The notes: generated by a model from the letters alone, not told the origin. A stretch of DNA of 64,000 bases from Candidatus Levilactobacillus faecigallinarum (GCA_019113985.1 DXGJ01000062.1:1-64000); one strand, 5' to 3'; numbered from the stretch's first letter, positions 44,312 to 51,774 are shown. Numbers and translations are program-made.

Positions 44312-44410
44312 GTGGTCAGCCGGTGTTTAAGCGGTGTAATTTTTCGGAGGCGAAGGCTATTTCTTGAAGCTTTGTATAATTACACAAAAGATGAGAAGAG
44401 ACTGAAGCTA

Positions 44411-44578
44411 ATGAAGGTGAAAACGAGAAAACAAGGTAACTCATTGATGATTACGATTCCATCAAGCTTTGAAGTTCCGGAAAGCACGGAGTATATACCA
44501 GTCATGGATGAAAATGGTATCATTTCTTTTAAGCATCAGGCAATCGAAGCCGTCAAAGATATTTTTGACGTTATGTAG
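44411..44578 (+). CDS. AbrB/MazE-like antitoxin (55 aa), orphan
   Basis: From ATG 44411 the product MKVKTRKQGNSLMITIPSSF continues EVPESTEYIPVMDENGIISF, a typical AbrB/MazE swapped-hairpin DNA-binding fold (K-x-G-N-S-L-x-I-x-I-P). No MazF-type toxin follows; downstream are a hairpin and a broken RelBE pair. No strong Shine-Dalgarno is seen (GAGACTGAAG upstream). It is probably a solitary leftover antitoxin, possibly still a regulator. Confidence 0.65.
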   Translation: MKVKTRKQGNSLMITIPSSFEVPESTEYIPVMDENGIISFKHQAIEAVKDIFDVM

Positions 44579-44611
44579 CATGGCAAGCGAAAAAGGTTTA
44601 ATAAAAGGGAC

Positions 44612-44647
44612 TTAGCTCACTCGAATGTGGGTTAAGTCTTTATTTTA
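44612..44647 (+). terminator. Terminator after the AbrB-like gene
   Basis: GGACTTAGCTCAC / GTGGGTTAAGTC hairpin followed by T-run; recurs at 51096-51122. Confidence 0.7.
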
Positions 44648-44684
44648 AACCGCTATAGTTGGTCAAGTATTGTACTATGACTAC

Positions 44685-44850
44685 CAATCGCAATGAGCGT
44701 TGTCCGCTCAAGTCGATGTGCCATCAATCAAGCGACCGTTCGAAATCGTCTAACGTTGGACCACCTGGTAGTGGCCGTTGCTTGACCTTGGCATCGACCA
44801 TTTCTAAGATAGCGTCGTTAACCGCATTATTAAAACTATTTTTAATCAAG
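44685..44850 (-). pseudogene. RelE/YafQ-RelB pair, broken copy 1
   Basis: Compared with the copy at 51120-51774, the toxin has lost an internal stretch of about 300 bp: its C-terminal IAIGSHS-type codons are joined directly to its N-terminal start region. Only the C-terminal part of the RelB-like antitoxin (AVNDAILEMVDAKVKQRPLP then GGPTLDDFERSLD) remains. The A/T-rich sequence and IS3 element end follow immediately. Confidence 0.7.
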
Positions 44851-44942
44851 TCCTTTCCTTTGAATTTTTGATTTTAAAAACCTAAAAAGCGGATCCAGGG
44901 GACTGCTCCGAGTCAAGTAGACAGTTCAAATAATTAAAATAG

Positions 44943-45779
44943 CTATGCAGTTTTTAGAATGGCATGATTCCGAAATTCTTTCGGAGTCATGCCATTTAGT
45001 GTTTCTTGGCGACGCTTGTAGTTATACCAATTGATACACTTTTCGATAAGTTGAACCATTTGTTCACGATTTAATGCATGGTGAAAATTAAAAAACTCGG
45101 TCTTCATATGACTCCAGAAGCTTTCCATAGGACTGTTATCACCCGGAGTTCCTGGCCGCGACATACTATGCTTAATCCCTTTGCTAGCTAAATGATCGTT
45201 AAATACTCCAGATGTATAGCTTGACCCTTGATCTGAGTGTAAAACCGCTGGTTTTACACCATTGTTTATTACCAATGCTTTATCCAGCGTTCGAGTCACT
45301 AAGTCGGCCGTCTCAGTTTCTTCAACGTCCCACGCGATGATACTATGGTCGCTCAAGTCCTTGATTGCACTAAGCCTCAGACGTTCATTGAATTTCCAAC
45401 CAAAATGTAACTCCGAACAATCAGTTACCCAGACCCGGTTTGGCTCGTACGGTTTAAAGTCATGTCCTTCGTCCGTAAGGAGAAGGTTATTACTAATGTG
45501 CTCTTTCTTCTGAGCTTTTCGATTCTTCTTTGCCACGCGAATCGAAGCTACGATATCATTTTCACGCATGATTCGACGCATTTTTCCAGCACTAGTATGA
45601 TACGTTGTATCAAGATGGAGGTTCATCATTAATCTTCGTACGCCAAGGGTGTACTCGTTTTCTTCTTCAATAGTTTTGACATACTTCAAAATCTCTCTAT
45701 CTTCTAGAGCGCGCTTGCTCGGGGTTCGGTGTATCCATTTGTAGTATGCAGCGCGTGAGACCTTCATAAAACGGCACAT
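44943..45779 (-). CDS. IS3-family transposase, OrfB (DDE integrase part)
   Basis: The 278-aa frame carries the rve/DDE domain: VWVTDCSELHF (first Asp), AVLHSDQGSSYTS (second Asp) and DNSPMESFWSHMKTEFF (Glu), with the N-terminal SRAAYYKW and RRLMMNL segments of the IS150 group. The frame is open upstream beyond the ATG into the OrfA end, so it is most likely made as a -1 frameshift fusion with OrfA rather than from its own start. Confidence 0.92.
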   Translation of the reverse strand: MCRFMKVSRAAYYKWIHRTPSKRALEDREILKYVKTIEEENEYTLGVRRLMMNLHLDTTYHTSAGKMRRIMRENDIVASIRVAKKNRKAQKKEHISNNLLLTDEGHDFKPYEPNRVWVTDCSELHFGWKFNERLRLSAIKDLSDHSIIAWDVEETETADLVTRTLDKALVINNGVKPAVLHSDQGSSYTSGVFNDHLASKGIKHSMSRPGTPGDNSPMESFWSHMKTEFFNFHHALNREQMVQLIEKCINWYNYKRRQETLNGMTPKEFRNHAILKTA

Positions 45780-45826
45780 AAAACTAACTCCATAAACTCG
45801 GTTCGTATCAGGATTAAGCGTAGTTG

Positions 45827-46531
45827 CTAACGTTTGGATTGTTTCGTAGATGTGTTGTGAGTGGCATCCAACCTTTCCAATTCTTGGAGTTTTTTTAGAA
45901 CTGCATTCTCTGTCGATAAATGTTCAATTCGAGCTTTAAGCCGCTTGACCTCAAGGTCACGCTTCTCGTCATCTGTGAGCTGGTCTATGGCCTTTCCTTT
46001 ACCACGACGATCGACAAGGGCTTCAGGTCCGCCTTGTTTAAACTTCCGAGTCCACGAATAAACCTGACCATATGATACGTTGTACTTGCTCATTGCACGG
46101 GAATAATCCATGTCATTTGCTATGATCCATTGAACAATTTCTACACGTTCCAATTGTGTTGTTTTTCGACCGTTTTTCACTCTTTTCACGCTCCTAGTGG
46201 TGAGTTGTTTACCACTAGTATACTGATGAACCCATTGATAGATAGTACCAACGTTAGGAATATTATATTTATCGCACAGTCGGGGATAAGAAGTGTGTCC
46301 TTCTAGGTACTCCAGGACTATTTTTAACTTCAAATCGCCCGAATATTTTCCTATGGATTGATGCCGTAGGCCATCGATCCCTTGCAGTTTATAATTCTTT
46401 ACCCATTGGCTCACCTGACTATGCGCAATGCCATACTGTCTTTGAATGGCATTAGGTGCCATGCCCTCAACAACTAGACCAATGTAAAATAGCTTCTTTT
46501 CAATCGGATAGCGAGAACCTTTTCTGCCCAT
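45827..46531 (-). CDS. IS3-family transposase, OrfA (helix-turn-helix part)
   Basis: The 234-aa product has two helix-turn-helix units (YGIAHSQVSQWVKNYKLQG, and DKYNIPNVGTIYQWVHQY/SKYNVSYGQVYSWTRKFKQG) and a C-terminal leucine-zipper-like LKARIEHLSTENAVLKKLQELE. Near its end the mRNA reads CTAAAAAAACTCC, an A7 slip site; moving back one base there enters the OrfB frame and yields the full transposase. GGAGGAG lies before the ATG. Confidence 0.9.
   Translation of the reverse strand: MGRKGSRYPIEKKLFYIGLVVEGMAPNAIQRQYGIAHSQVSQWVKNYKLQGIDGLRHQSIGKYSGDLKLKIVLEYLEGHTSYPRLCDKYNIPNVGTIYQWVHQYTSGKQLTTRSVKRVKNGRKTTQLERVEIVQWIIANDMDYSRAMSKYNVSYGQVYSWTRKFKQGGPEALVDRRGKGKAIDQLTDDEKRDLEVKRLKARIEHLSTENAVLKKLQELERLDATHNTSTKQSKR
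45890..45896 (-). other. Programmed -1 frameshift site (A7) between orfA and orfB
   Basis: Seven A on the minus strand in CTAAAAAAACTCC. A -1 slip gives K-K-T-P-R-I-G-K-V-G-C-H-S-Q-H-I-Y-E and stays open into OrfB. This is the usual site type for IS3-family fusion transposases. Confidence 0.8.
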
Positions 46532-46641
46532 AGAAAAACTCCTCCTTAAGTAGGCAAGCTTTGATTATTTGCTTGTCTACCTAAAGAGGAGTATATCCCA
46601 GTCAGTAACTGAATCCGTTCAGCATTTTTTTATTCGAGTCT

Positions 46642-46968
46642 CTAAATGAATTGATCAATCGTTGAAACGACTTTGGCCCAAGTGACCGGGTCACACGCTT
46701 CGACGTACTCCAAGCGGCGTTTCTTGAAATCCATGGACCGTAATTGATGGGTCACGACTTCACCATGGGTCTTACCAGTTGATTCGAGTTGGATGTAAGT
46801 ACCAAAGGCCCGTTCTGTACTGGTGATGGGGCAGATCAAACAAAAGCCCGTTAGCCGGTTAAAAATAGTTTTACTAACGACCAATCCCGGTCGCCGTTTA
46901 CGAATTTTATGACCGAGTGCCGGGTCAAAGTTGATGTATACGATGTCACCTTATTTGGGGGTATACAT
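46642..46968 (-). pseudogene. MazF/PemK-type toxin with a nonsense codon at position 6
   Basis: Starting at the ATG (46968-46966) that overlaps the antitoxin stop (TGATG), the frame reads M-Y-T-P-K-stop-G-D-I-V-Y-I-N-F-D-P. Family members have Gln at the sixth position, so a CAA to TAA change is the simplest explanation. After the stop the frame is a complete MazF/PemK body: GHKIRKRRPGLVVSKTIFN, LICPITSTERAFGTYIQLES, GEVVTHQLRSMDFKKR. No suitable restart codon with a ribosome binding site is visible. The toxin is probably null. Confidence 0.82.
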
Positions 46969-47186
46969 CAGTCACTCACTGCATCCCATTCGTCGTCTTC
47001 TTTAGAGATACTGTCCCGAAAGCCAGTCCAAGCAGCTGGATCAGAGAAAAGGTCAACTTGGACTGGTGTCAGGACAAACGTCTCATTGATTTTAACGATT
47101 TGGTACTTATCACCAGCTTTAGCATCAAGCTCACTGGGGATGATTGCCCCTACTGAATTACCAATTTTACGAATCGTCGTTTCCAT
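46968..47186 (-). CDS. MazE/AbrB-type antitoxin (72 aa)
   Basis: The product METTIRKIGNSVGAIIPSEL continues to a SpoVT/AbrB fold and ends in an acidic toxin-binding tail (SKEDDEWDAVSD). It is followed, with a 1-bp overlap, by the stopped MazF-like toxin gene. AAGGAG lies about 9 nt before the ATG. With the toxin inactive it is an antitoxin without a live partner, perhaps still repressing its promoter. Confidence 0.85.
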   Translation of the reverse strand: METTIRKIGNSVGAIIPSELDAKAGDKYQIVKINETFVLTPVQVDLFSDPAAWTGFRDSISKEDDEWDAVSD

Positions 47187-47330
47187 GTGAGATCACTCCT
47201 TCACTTGTTATAACGAGTATAATTCAATTTAACACAAAAGCAGCTTAAATACCCTTGGCTCAAAGCGGTTATCATTTTTAATCTCGATCGATATGTATTG
47301 CTAGTTCAAGATTAAGTAAAAAAATTCTCT
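47187..47330. other. Intergenic A/T-rich stretch
   Basis: No gene seen. It holds the antitoxin promoter region (TATAACGAGTATAATTC around 47206-47224 on either strand). Confidence 0.4.
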
Positions 47331-47520
47331 CCCGGATTTAAAATTGAAGTGCAACACCTAAATGACTAGACCAAAAAGGCCATGAAGACCTATTCTTAAA
47401 TCATCCACGAAATAAGAAAAGAGTGTCTTCATGACCCATAACCAGAATATCATTCATTGTCATTACCAACAACTCCAATCGAATCAACTAAACAACATTA
47501 TTAAAGCTATTTTTAATGGA
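47331..47520 (+). mobile_element. IS30-family remnant (left end and start of transposase)
   Basis: The end sequence CCCGGATTTAAAATTGAAGT plus GCAACACCTA (47331-47360) is followed by an ATG frame MTHNQNIIHCHYQQLQSNQL (from 47431), which has the look of the IS30 transposase N-terminus. The match breaks off after about 25 codons. The same 30-bp end recurs at 50776-50805. Confidence 0.65.
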
Positions 47521-47653
47521 TGGACTTTACTTTGTAGGTGAATAAAGTCCATCTTTCACTTTGGACCAGCATACGCTTAAATTCTGGGCACTCAACTATC
47601 TTTTCAAAGATGTTGACACCTTTCTTTAAAGGTTGTATATTAAAAAAACAGCA

Positions 47654-47677
47654 AAATAGACTAATCAGTCTATTTTT
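47654..47677. promoter_or_regulatory. TetR-type operator 1
   Basis: Perfect inverted repeat AAAATAGACT-AATC-AGTCTATTTT. The core recurs in reverse at 47939-47962. Confidence 0.65.
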
Positions 47678-47696
47678 TTGAAATGAGAGTTCTCTT

Positions 47697-47895
47697 GCTG
47701 AAGTCAAACAGGCATATATCACCAACGCTTTAACAGCGATGCAGCAGTTTTAAGCAACTCAAACATTTCTGGACAACGCCGACCAAGCCGCTAGATGCAA
47801 CAATCATTGGGATTTGCCAAAAGATTGCTGGGGGAAACTTGGCCGAAACGCGCCAGTCGGCAACTGTCTGGGGCCAGTGGACACTACTTCGTTAA
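47697..47895 (+). pseudogene. Possible C-terminal remnant of a TetR-type regulator
   Basis: EVKQAYITNALTAMQQF and, after a stop/frameshift, TPTKPLDATIIGICQKIAGG and NLAETRQSATVWGQWTLLR up to TAA 47895. The codons look coding but there is no N-terminal half. It lies between two TetR-type operators, which fits the tail of the lost repressor; that identity is a guess. Confidence 0.35.
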
Positions 47896-47938
47896 TACCG
47901 TTCCAATTAGGAGCCAAGGCTCCATTTATTTTTGATCA

Positions 47939-47962
47939 AAAATAGACCGATTAGTCTATTTA
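47939..47962. promoter_or_regulatory. TetR-type operator 2, upstream of the esterase gene
   Basis: AAATAGACCGATTAGTCTATTT, an almost perfect palindrome and nearly the reverse complement of operator 1. It lies 20 bp before the ATG of the hydrolase gene, where a bound repressor would block transcription. Confidence 0.65.
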
Positions 47963-47981
47963 ATTACGAAAGGATGATTTT

Positions 47982-49154
47982 ATGTCAAAGTTAATGCACG
48001 CGTTTCGTAAGTTAGGGAAGGGAGCCTTAGTCTTCTGTTCATTATTATTGGGGCTCTTCATTCTCGGCACCTTTTGGCCCCAACTCATCATATTCGGTCA
48101 AGTTGGAACAATTGCCACATCGTTTTGGAATTTACACGTTTTAATCCTCGCCGTAATTTTTGCAATCATTAGTGTCGTCTTATTGCGAAAAAACAGCACC
48201 TGGTTAAATAAAAGCCTGGTCGTCTTAAACGGATTAACCATTTTAGGCAGCGGCGCCTTATTGGGAAACCAGATTCAGACCGCCCATCAATACGACACCC
48301 AGATTAACTGGGGACAATACCTAAGTGGGCAGGTTGATATGGGTACACCTAACGAGAAGCAATCGGTGATTTACACCAGACAGGGCGGAAAAACGCTCAA
48401 ACTGCAGGTGACGATGCCCAAGAAAAAGGCTAAAAGTTATAAACCCGTGTTCATGATTCATGGGGGCGGCTACATGGCTGGCTCACGAAATCAGCAGCCT
48501 TCCTGGGTTAACTATTACCAGTCAAAGGGCTACGTCGTTTTTGATGTTGACTATCACCTAGCCAGTAAGTCGCAGCATCCCTGGAAGCAGGCGCCGACAG
48601 ACATTGCCCTGGCAATCCAGTACGTTCAGCAACGGGCAGCGAAGTACCACGTCAACATGGACAAAATGGTCATTGCCGGTTCGTCAGCCGGAGGTGGCAT
48701 CGCCCTACAAACGGCCTATGGTATTTCCGATGACACAATTTCTGTCAAGGGTCTCCCAACGCCTAAAGCCGTCGTGGCGATTTACCCTGGCTCAGATCCG
48801 TATGCGCTGTGGCATGGCAACTCTTCTCTATTGGGAATGAAGGGAAATATCTGCGATAAATACTATATTGGTGGGTCACCTGATCAATACCCAGAACGCT
48901 ATGCGCAAGTGTCTCCCAGTCGGCACATCACCAGAAACACCCCAGCGACCCTGATCGTTGCAGGTAAAAATGATCATGTCATTCCTTATCAGGGGCAACA
49001 GGAATTCGCACAACAGCTTTCCCGGAAAAACGTTGCGCATAAGTTGGTCACGCTACCATATAGTGATCATTTCTTCGATATGGCCGGGGGCAGTGTCGGC
49101 AGTCAAATTGCCCGACAACAGGCCACGAATTTCTTGAACAAACATAATCGGTAA
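47982..49154 (+). CDS. Membrane-anchored alpha/beta hydrolase (acetyl-esterase type)
   Basis: The 390-aa protein has three N-terminal membrane segments (about 15-36, 45-67, 76-96) and an extracytoplasmic alpha/beta hydrolase domain of the hormone-sensitive-lipase group: MIHGGGYMAGSRNQQ (oxyanion HGGG), nucleophile GSSAGGG, and a C-terminal acid/base pair in GKNDHVIPYQG and YSDHFFD. It probably cleaves acyl esters. GAAAGGATG lies 8 nt before the ATG. A TetR-type operator precedes it, but the repressor seems lost, so expression may be constitutive. Confidence 0.88.
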   Translation: MSKLMHAFRKLGKGALVFCSLLLGLFILGTFWPQLIIFGQVGTIATSFWNLHVLILAVIFAIISVVLLRKNSTWLNKSLVVLNGLTILGSGALLGNQIQTAHQYDTQINWGQYLSGQVDMGTPNEKQSVIYTRQGGKTLKLQVTMPKKKAKSYKPVFMIHGGGYMAGSRNQQPSWVNYYQSKGYVVFDVDYHLASKSQHPWKQAPTDIALAIQYVQQRAAKYHVNMDKMVIAGSSAGGGIALQTAYGISDDTISVKGLPTPKAVVAIYPGSDPYALWHGNSSLLGMKGNICDKYYIGGSPDQYPERYAQVSPSRHITRNTPATLIVAGKNDHVIPYQGQQEFAQQLSRKNVAHKLVTLPYSDHFFDMAGGSVGSQIARQQATNFLNKHNR

Positions 49155-49224
49155 AGCGGCATCTAGAGTAACGGCTATGTAGGATAGCTTACCTTGGAAA
49201 ACGCTAGCTAATTGCAAAAATACG

Positions 49225-49271
49225 AAAAGACAACCACCAGAAATCCCAACGATTTCTGGTGGTTGTCTTTA
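49225..49271 (+). terminator. Strong terminator after the hydrolase gene
   Basis: Inverted repeat AAGACAACCACCAGAAATC / GATTTCTGGTGGTTGTCTT. The rest of the gap to 49459 holds nothing else I can support. Confidence 0.9.
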
Positions 49272-49459
49272 TAACATTAACTAAACGACCTCGCTGTTAA
49301 TCCGTACAAGACTAGTCAGAATAATGTAATTCGACTAAAAATATGGTATTCACATCAGTGTTTAGCACTTCTAAATTCTTGGCTACACTTTTGTTTTTTT
49401 ATAATATAGAATTAGGTGTCGTAGCGTTCTCTCAAAACTAATAAGGCAGGTCCGTCAAC

Positions 49460-50155
49460 TTACAATCTCTTCCAAGGATTAATTCCTTGAGTTTGCAATT
49501 CATGATAAATTGTAAACATATACCAGGTGTCACAAATAAATGTGAGACCAACAATAACAATCATGAATCCGGTCGGATCAGTTAATATCGCAAGGAGTCC
49601 AACGGTTAAGGGTGTCCCAATCCATTTTGTACCCGCAATGATAAAGGACTGGCCACCAATTGAGCTACCTTCCTTTTTTCTTTGATAAAATTGAACCAAG
49701 AATAAAATACTCATCACCATATTCTGAATCAATGCAATAACTTTGCCAACATTGAAAGTATCGTGGCCAACTTGAGGAAGATCAATAAAGTATTTTGGAC
49801 CGATTAACATGATGCCGAATGAAAAAAGTATTCCCAATAAAAACATCACATAAAATGTTATTTTACCAATACCAAATTGTCGGTTATAAGTAGCGGGTCC
49901 GTATTTTAGCATGTTGATTACGATTAATGTATCCAAAATCATCCAAATAACATTAATGATAACCAACATAATTGAACTTTCTGGTGGATAAATTAAGGAA
50001 AAGGTTATTTCCCAAGCAAAATTTAAAGCTAACGCTGCCAAGGGCATGCCAGGGGTCTTGTCTTTAAACCCGCGATAGGTTAACCCTAAATATGTTATCG
50101 TCCAAGCCATCCCACTGATTAGCGGGGAAATCTCTGAAAAGTTCAACAATACCAC
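49460..50155 (-). CDS. Pyr4/PaxB-like integral membrane protein (transmembrane terpene-cyclase family)
   Basis: The 231-aa protein has about seven membrane segments. The N-terminal part GFKDKTPGMPLAALALNFAWE (residues 29-49) matches the signature of the fungal Pyr4/PaxB family of membrane terpene cyclases, including the conserved Glu (E49) after Trp; WMILDTLIVI (71-80) supplies the family's second acidic position (D75), and the C-terminus has FICDTWYMFTIYHEL. Length equals the fungal enzymes (about 240 aa). Bacterial relatives exist, mostly with unknown function. No prenyltransferase or oxidase is nearby. A TetR gene is divergent. The gene is A/T-rich compared with the core. Confidence 0.75.
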   Translation of the reverse strand: MVLLNFSEISPLISGMAWTITYLGLTYRGFKDKTPGMPLAALALNFAWEITFSLIYPPESSIMLVIINVIWMILDTLIVINMLKYGPATYNRQFGIGKITFYVMFLLGILFSFGIMLIGPKYFIDLPQVGHDTFNVGKVIALIQNMVMSILFLVQFYQRKKEGSSIGGQSFIIAGTKWIGTPLTVGLLAILTDPTGFMIVIVGLTFICDTWYMFTIYHELQTQGINPWKRL

Positions 50156-50211
50156 TCCCTTTGTTTAAGTAGTATAAGCATACGAATATTTAAGGATTCA
50201 TCAATCGAAGC

Positions 50212-50237
50212 GTTACAACTTATCCCGTTATTGTAAC
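50212..50237. promoter_or_regulatory. Probable TetR operator
   Basis: Inverted repeat GTTACAA / TTGTAAC (50212-50218, 50231-50237) between the divergent membrane-protein and TetR genes. Confidence 0.6.
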
Positions 50238-50254
50238 AAGGAGAACGATTCTAA

Positions 50255-50773
50255 ATGGAAAACTCAGATAAAAATGCTCTGTTATTTAAATCACTAGCAG
50301 CGCTATCTCGAAAGAGTGCCTTTAATGAAATCTCAATTTCAGCATTATGTATTCGGGCTGGTGTATCTAGGATGTACTTTTATCGCCATTTTGATACATT
50401 CGATGATATTATCACGCAACGTATCAATGATGATTTTCTGTACTTTCTTCGGCTTATTGATCATCACAACATAAATAATCCGGAAGCGATTATTAAGACA
50501 TTTTTTCAAGTTCTTGAACCTGATCTACCTGAATTATCGACCTTTCTCAAAAGTGATCGAGCAGATCTTATTCAAACGATCTTCCAAAACGATTTAAATG
50601 AGTTAAGTAAGGTTGAAGCGCTGCCGTTTCCTAAAATTCAAAATCCATACTGGAAGGTCTTCACTTCAGGTGGCCTTACACGCATTTTAGTGACCTGGTT
50701 CGGAAAGGATAAACCCGAATCGGCAAATGAGATGGGAAAATTAGTATCTGAGATTGTAACCAACCCATTTTAG
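50255..50773 (+). CDS. TetR family transcriptional regulator
   Basis: The 172-aa protein has an N-terminal helix-turn-helix (FNEISISALCIRAGVSRMYFYRHFDTFDDII, residues about 23-53), then a helical domain of the TetR_C type. AAGGAG lies 8 nt upstream of the ATG. Divergent from the Pyr4-like gene and probably its repressor. The IS30-type end begins 3 bp after its stop. Confidence 0.9.
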   Translation: MENSDKNALLFKSLAALSRKSAFNEISISALCIRAGVSRMYFYRHFDTFDDIITQRINDDFLYFLRLIDHHNINNPEAIIKTFFQVLEPDLPELSTFLKSDRADLIQTIFQNDLNELSKVEALPFPKIQNPYWKVFTSGGLTRILVTWFGKDKPESANEMGKLVSEIVTNPF

Positions 50774-50775
50774 AA

Positions 50776-50805
50776 CCCGGATTTAAAATTGAAGTGCAAC
50801 ACCTA
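50776..50805 (+). repeat. IS30-type end, second copy of the 30-bp direct repeat
   Basis: CCCGGATTTAAAATTGAAGT plus GCAACACCTA is identical to 47331-47360 and in the same orientation. The following bases differ. Confidence 0.8.
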
Positions 50806-51119
50806 TAGCTCCAATATGCAGAACGTCGTTTGATTATGGCCTGGCTAAGCAAAAATGTTTCCTACGACTTGGTGTTTTTATTTTTGCCTTCAATCTCTGG
50901 GGTTCACTTCAAGTGATTCTCTGGGGCACTTCTTTTGTGGTCAACCGGTGTTTAACCGGTGTAATTACAAAAAAAGATGAGCGAGAAAGTGGAGCAGTTG
51001 GTCGATCAACTAAGACTAGGCAATTGTAGCAAATAAAGATATCTTTGACGTTATGTAGCTTGGCAAGAAGAAAAGGTTCAATAAAAAGGACTTAGCTCAC
51101 TCGAATGTGGGTTAAGTCC
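50806..51119. repeat. Copy 2 of the duplicated segment, 5' part (decayed)
   Basis: Holds the TCAAGTGATTCTCTG...CGGTGTTTAA block (50909-50967) and the GATATCTTTGACGTTATGTAG to GGGTTAAGTCC block (51036-51119) known from copy 1. The AbrB-like gene between them is mostly deleted: only its last residues (D-I-F-D-V-M) can be read. No gene remains. Confidence 0.65.
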
Positions 51120-51493
51120 TTATTTAAGATCAAATATCGTACTATGACTACCAATTGCAATGAGCGTCGTTACCTCAGGAGTATCATGATACACCAATAA
51201 ATGGTCGCCATTATGGCCATCAAAATGAAGCTCAAGAATTTCAATTTTAATATTTTTTCCTAAACGCTGTTTAATCTGTTGTTTCAGCTTATCGGAAACC
51301 GATAACTGATGCGCGTAAAAATAGCTCGGAATAGGTTGCTCCGTTAAAAAACAATTTAGAATATAGCGCCAAGGAGACTGCGAATCGTCAGCAAAGGGTA
51401 GGCTACCTTGAAATATTGGTTGCCATCGCGGATTTTTTTAATCTTCTTAAACTGTTTATGAAATAGTGTTGTCCGTTCAAGCCGATGAGCCAT
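51120..51493 (-). pseudogene. YafQ/RelE-type toxin with a frameshift in a poly-A run
   Basis: From ATG 51493, overlapping the antitoxin stop (ATGA), the frame reads MAHRLERTTLFHKQFKKIKK and then leaves the frame. The rest, in another frame, reads NPRWQPIFQGSLPFADDSQS and, further on, LGKNIKIEILELHFDGHNGD, then HLLVYHDTPEVTTLIAIGSH and STIFDLK, the usual YafQ end. One extra A in the seven-A run at the junction restores a continuous protein. The toxin is therefore broken in this sequence, unless the base count is an error or the run allows slippage. Confidence 0.75.
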
Positions 51494-51774
51494 CAATCAA
51501 GCGACCGTTCAAAATCGTCTAATGTTGTACCACCTGGTAGTGGTCGTTGTTGGGCCTTGGCATCGACCATTTCTAAGATAGCGTCGTTAACTGCCATATT
51601 AGGGAGAGCAAAATTATCTGGTAATCCGTGTTCAGCAACACCCGTTAAGATGATTCGAACATATTCGGAAATTGTGAGACCATTTTTTTCAAGTTCCTTT
51701 TGGGCCTTCAACTTAATCTCTGCATTAATCCGTGAATTGATTCGATCAGTTTCAGTATTTTGCATATGTGGCAC
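51493..51774 (-). CDS. RelB/DinJ family antitoxin
   Basis: The 93-aa product has the ribbon-helix-helix start of RelB/DinJ (TDRINSRINAEIKLKAQKELEKNGLTISEYVRIIL) and the acidic tail PLPGGTTLDDFERSLD that wraps the toxin. Internal start at MQNTE (residue 4) is equally possible; AGGAGGTG lies upstream. The overlapping toxin gene is frameshifted, so this antitoxin is alone but intact, unlike copy 1 at 44.7 kb. Confidence 0.88.
   Translation of the reverse strand: MPHMQNTETDRINSRINAEIKLKAQKELEKNGLTISEYVRIILTGVAEHGLPDNFALPNMAVNDAILEMVDAKAQQRPLPGGTTLDDFERSLD

Larger units (their letters stand above)
44284..44870. repeat. Copy 1 of a duplicated toxin-antitoxin segment
   Basis: Three blocks recur in the same order and orientation at 50909-51600. 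They are the TCAAGTGATTCTCTG...CGGTGTTTAA block (44284-44341), the block from GATATTTTTGACGTTATGTAG to CAATCGCAATGAGCG (about 44559-44699), and the start of a RelBE pair (44700-44830). Copy 1 keeps the AbrB-like gene; copy 2 keeps the RelBE part. Confidence 0.75.
44897..46603 (-). mobile_element. IS3-family (IS150 group) insertion sequence
   Basis: Two overlapping transposase frames are bounded by imperfect inverted repeats. Reading inward, the left end is GGGACTGCTCCGAG then TCAAGTAGACA...CAAATAATTAAA (44898-44938). The right end, reverse complement, is GGGATATACTCCTC then TTTAGGTAGACA..CAAATAATCAAA (46599-46560). The exact end bases and target duplication are uncertain. Length of about 1.7 kb is a little long for the group. 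Both frames are intact, so the element may be active. Confidence 0.78.

Noticed and set aside
44659-44871. 70-aa plus-strand frame in the broken RelBE copy
   Set aside because: It is the antisense reading of the RelB-like C-terminus.
47513-47725. 70-aa minus-strand frame
   Set aside because: It crosses a TetR-type palindrome and a hairpin, has no ribosome site and no family resemblance.
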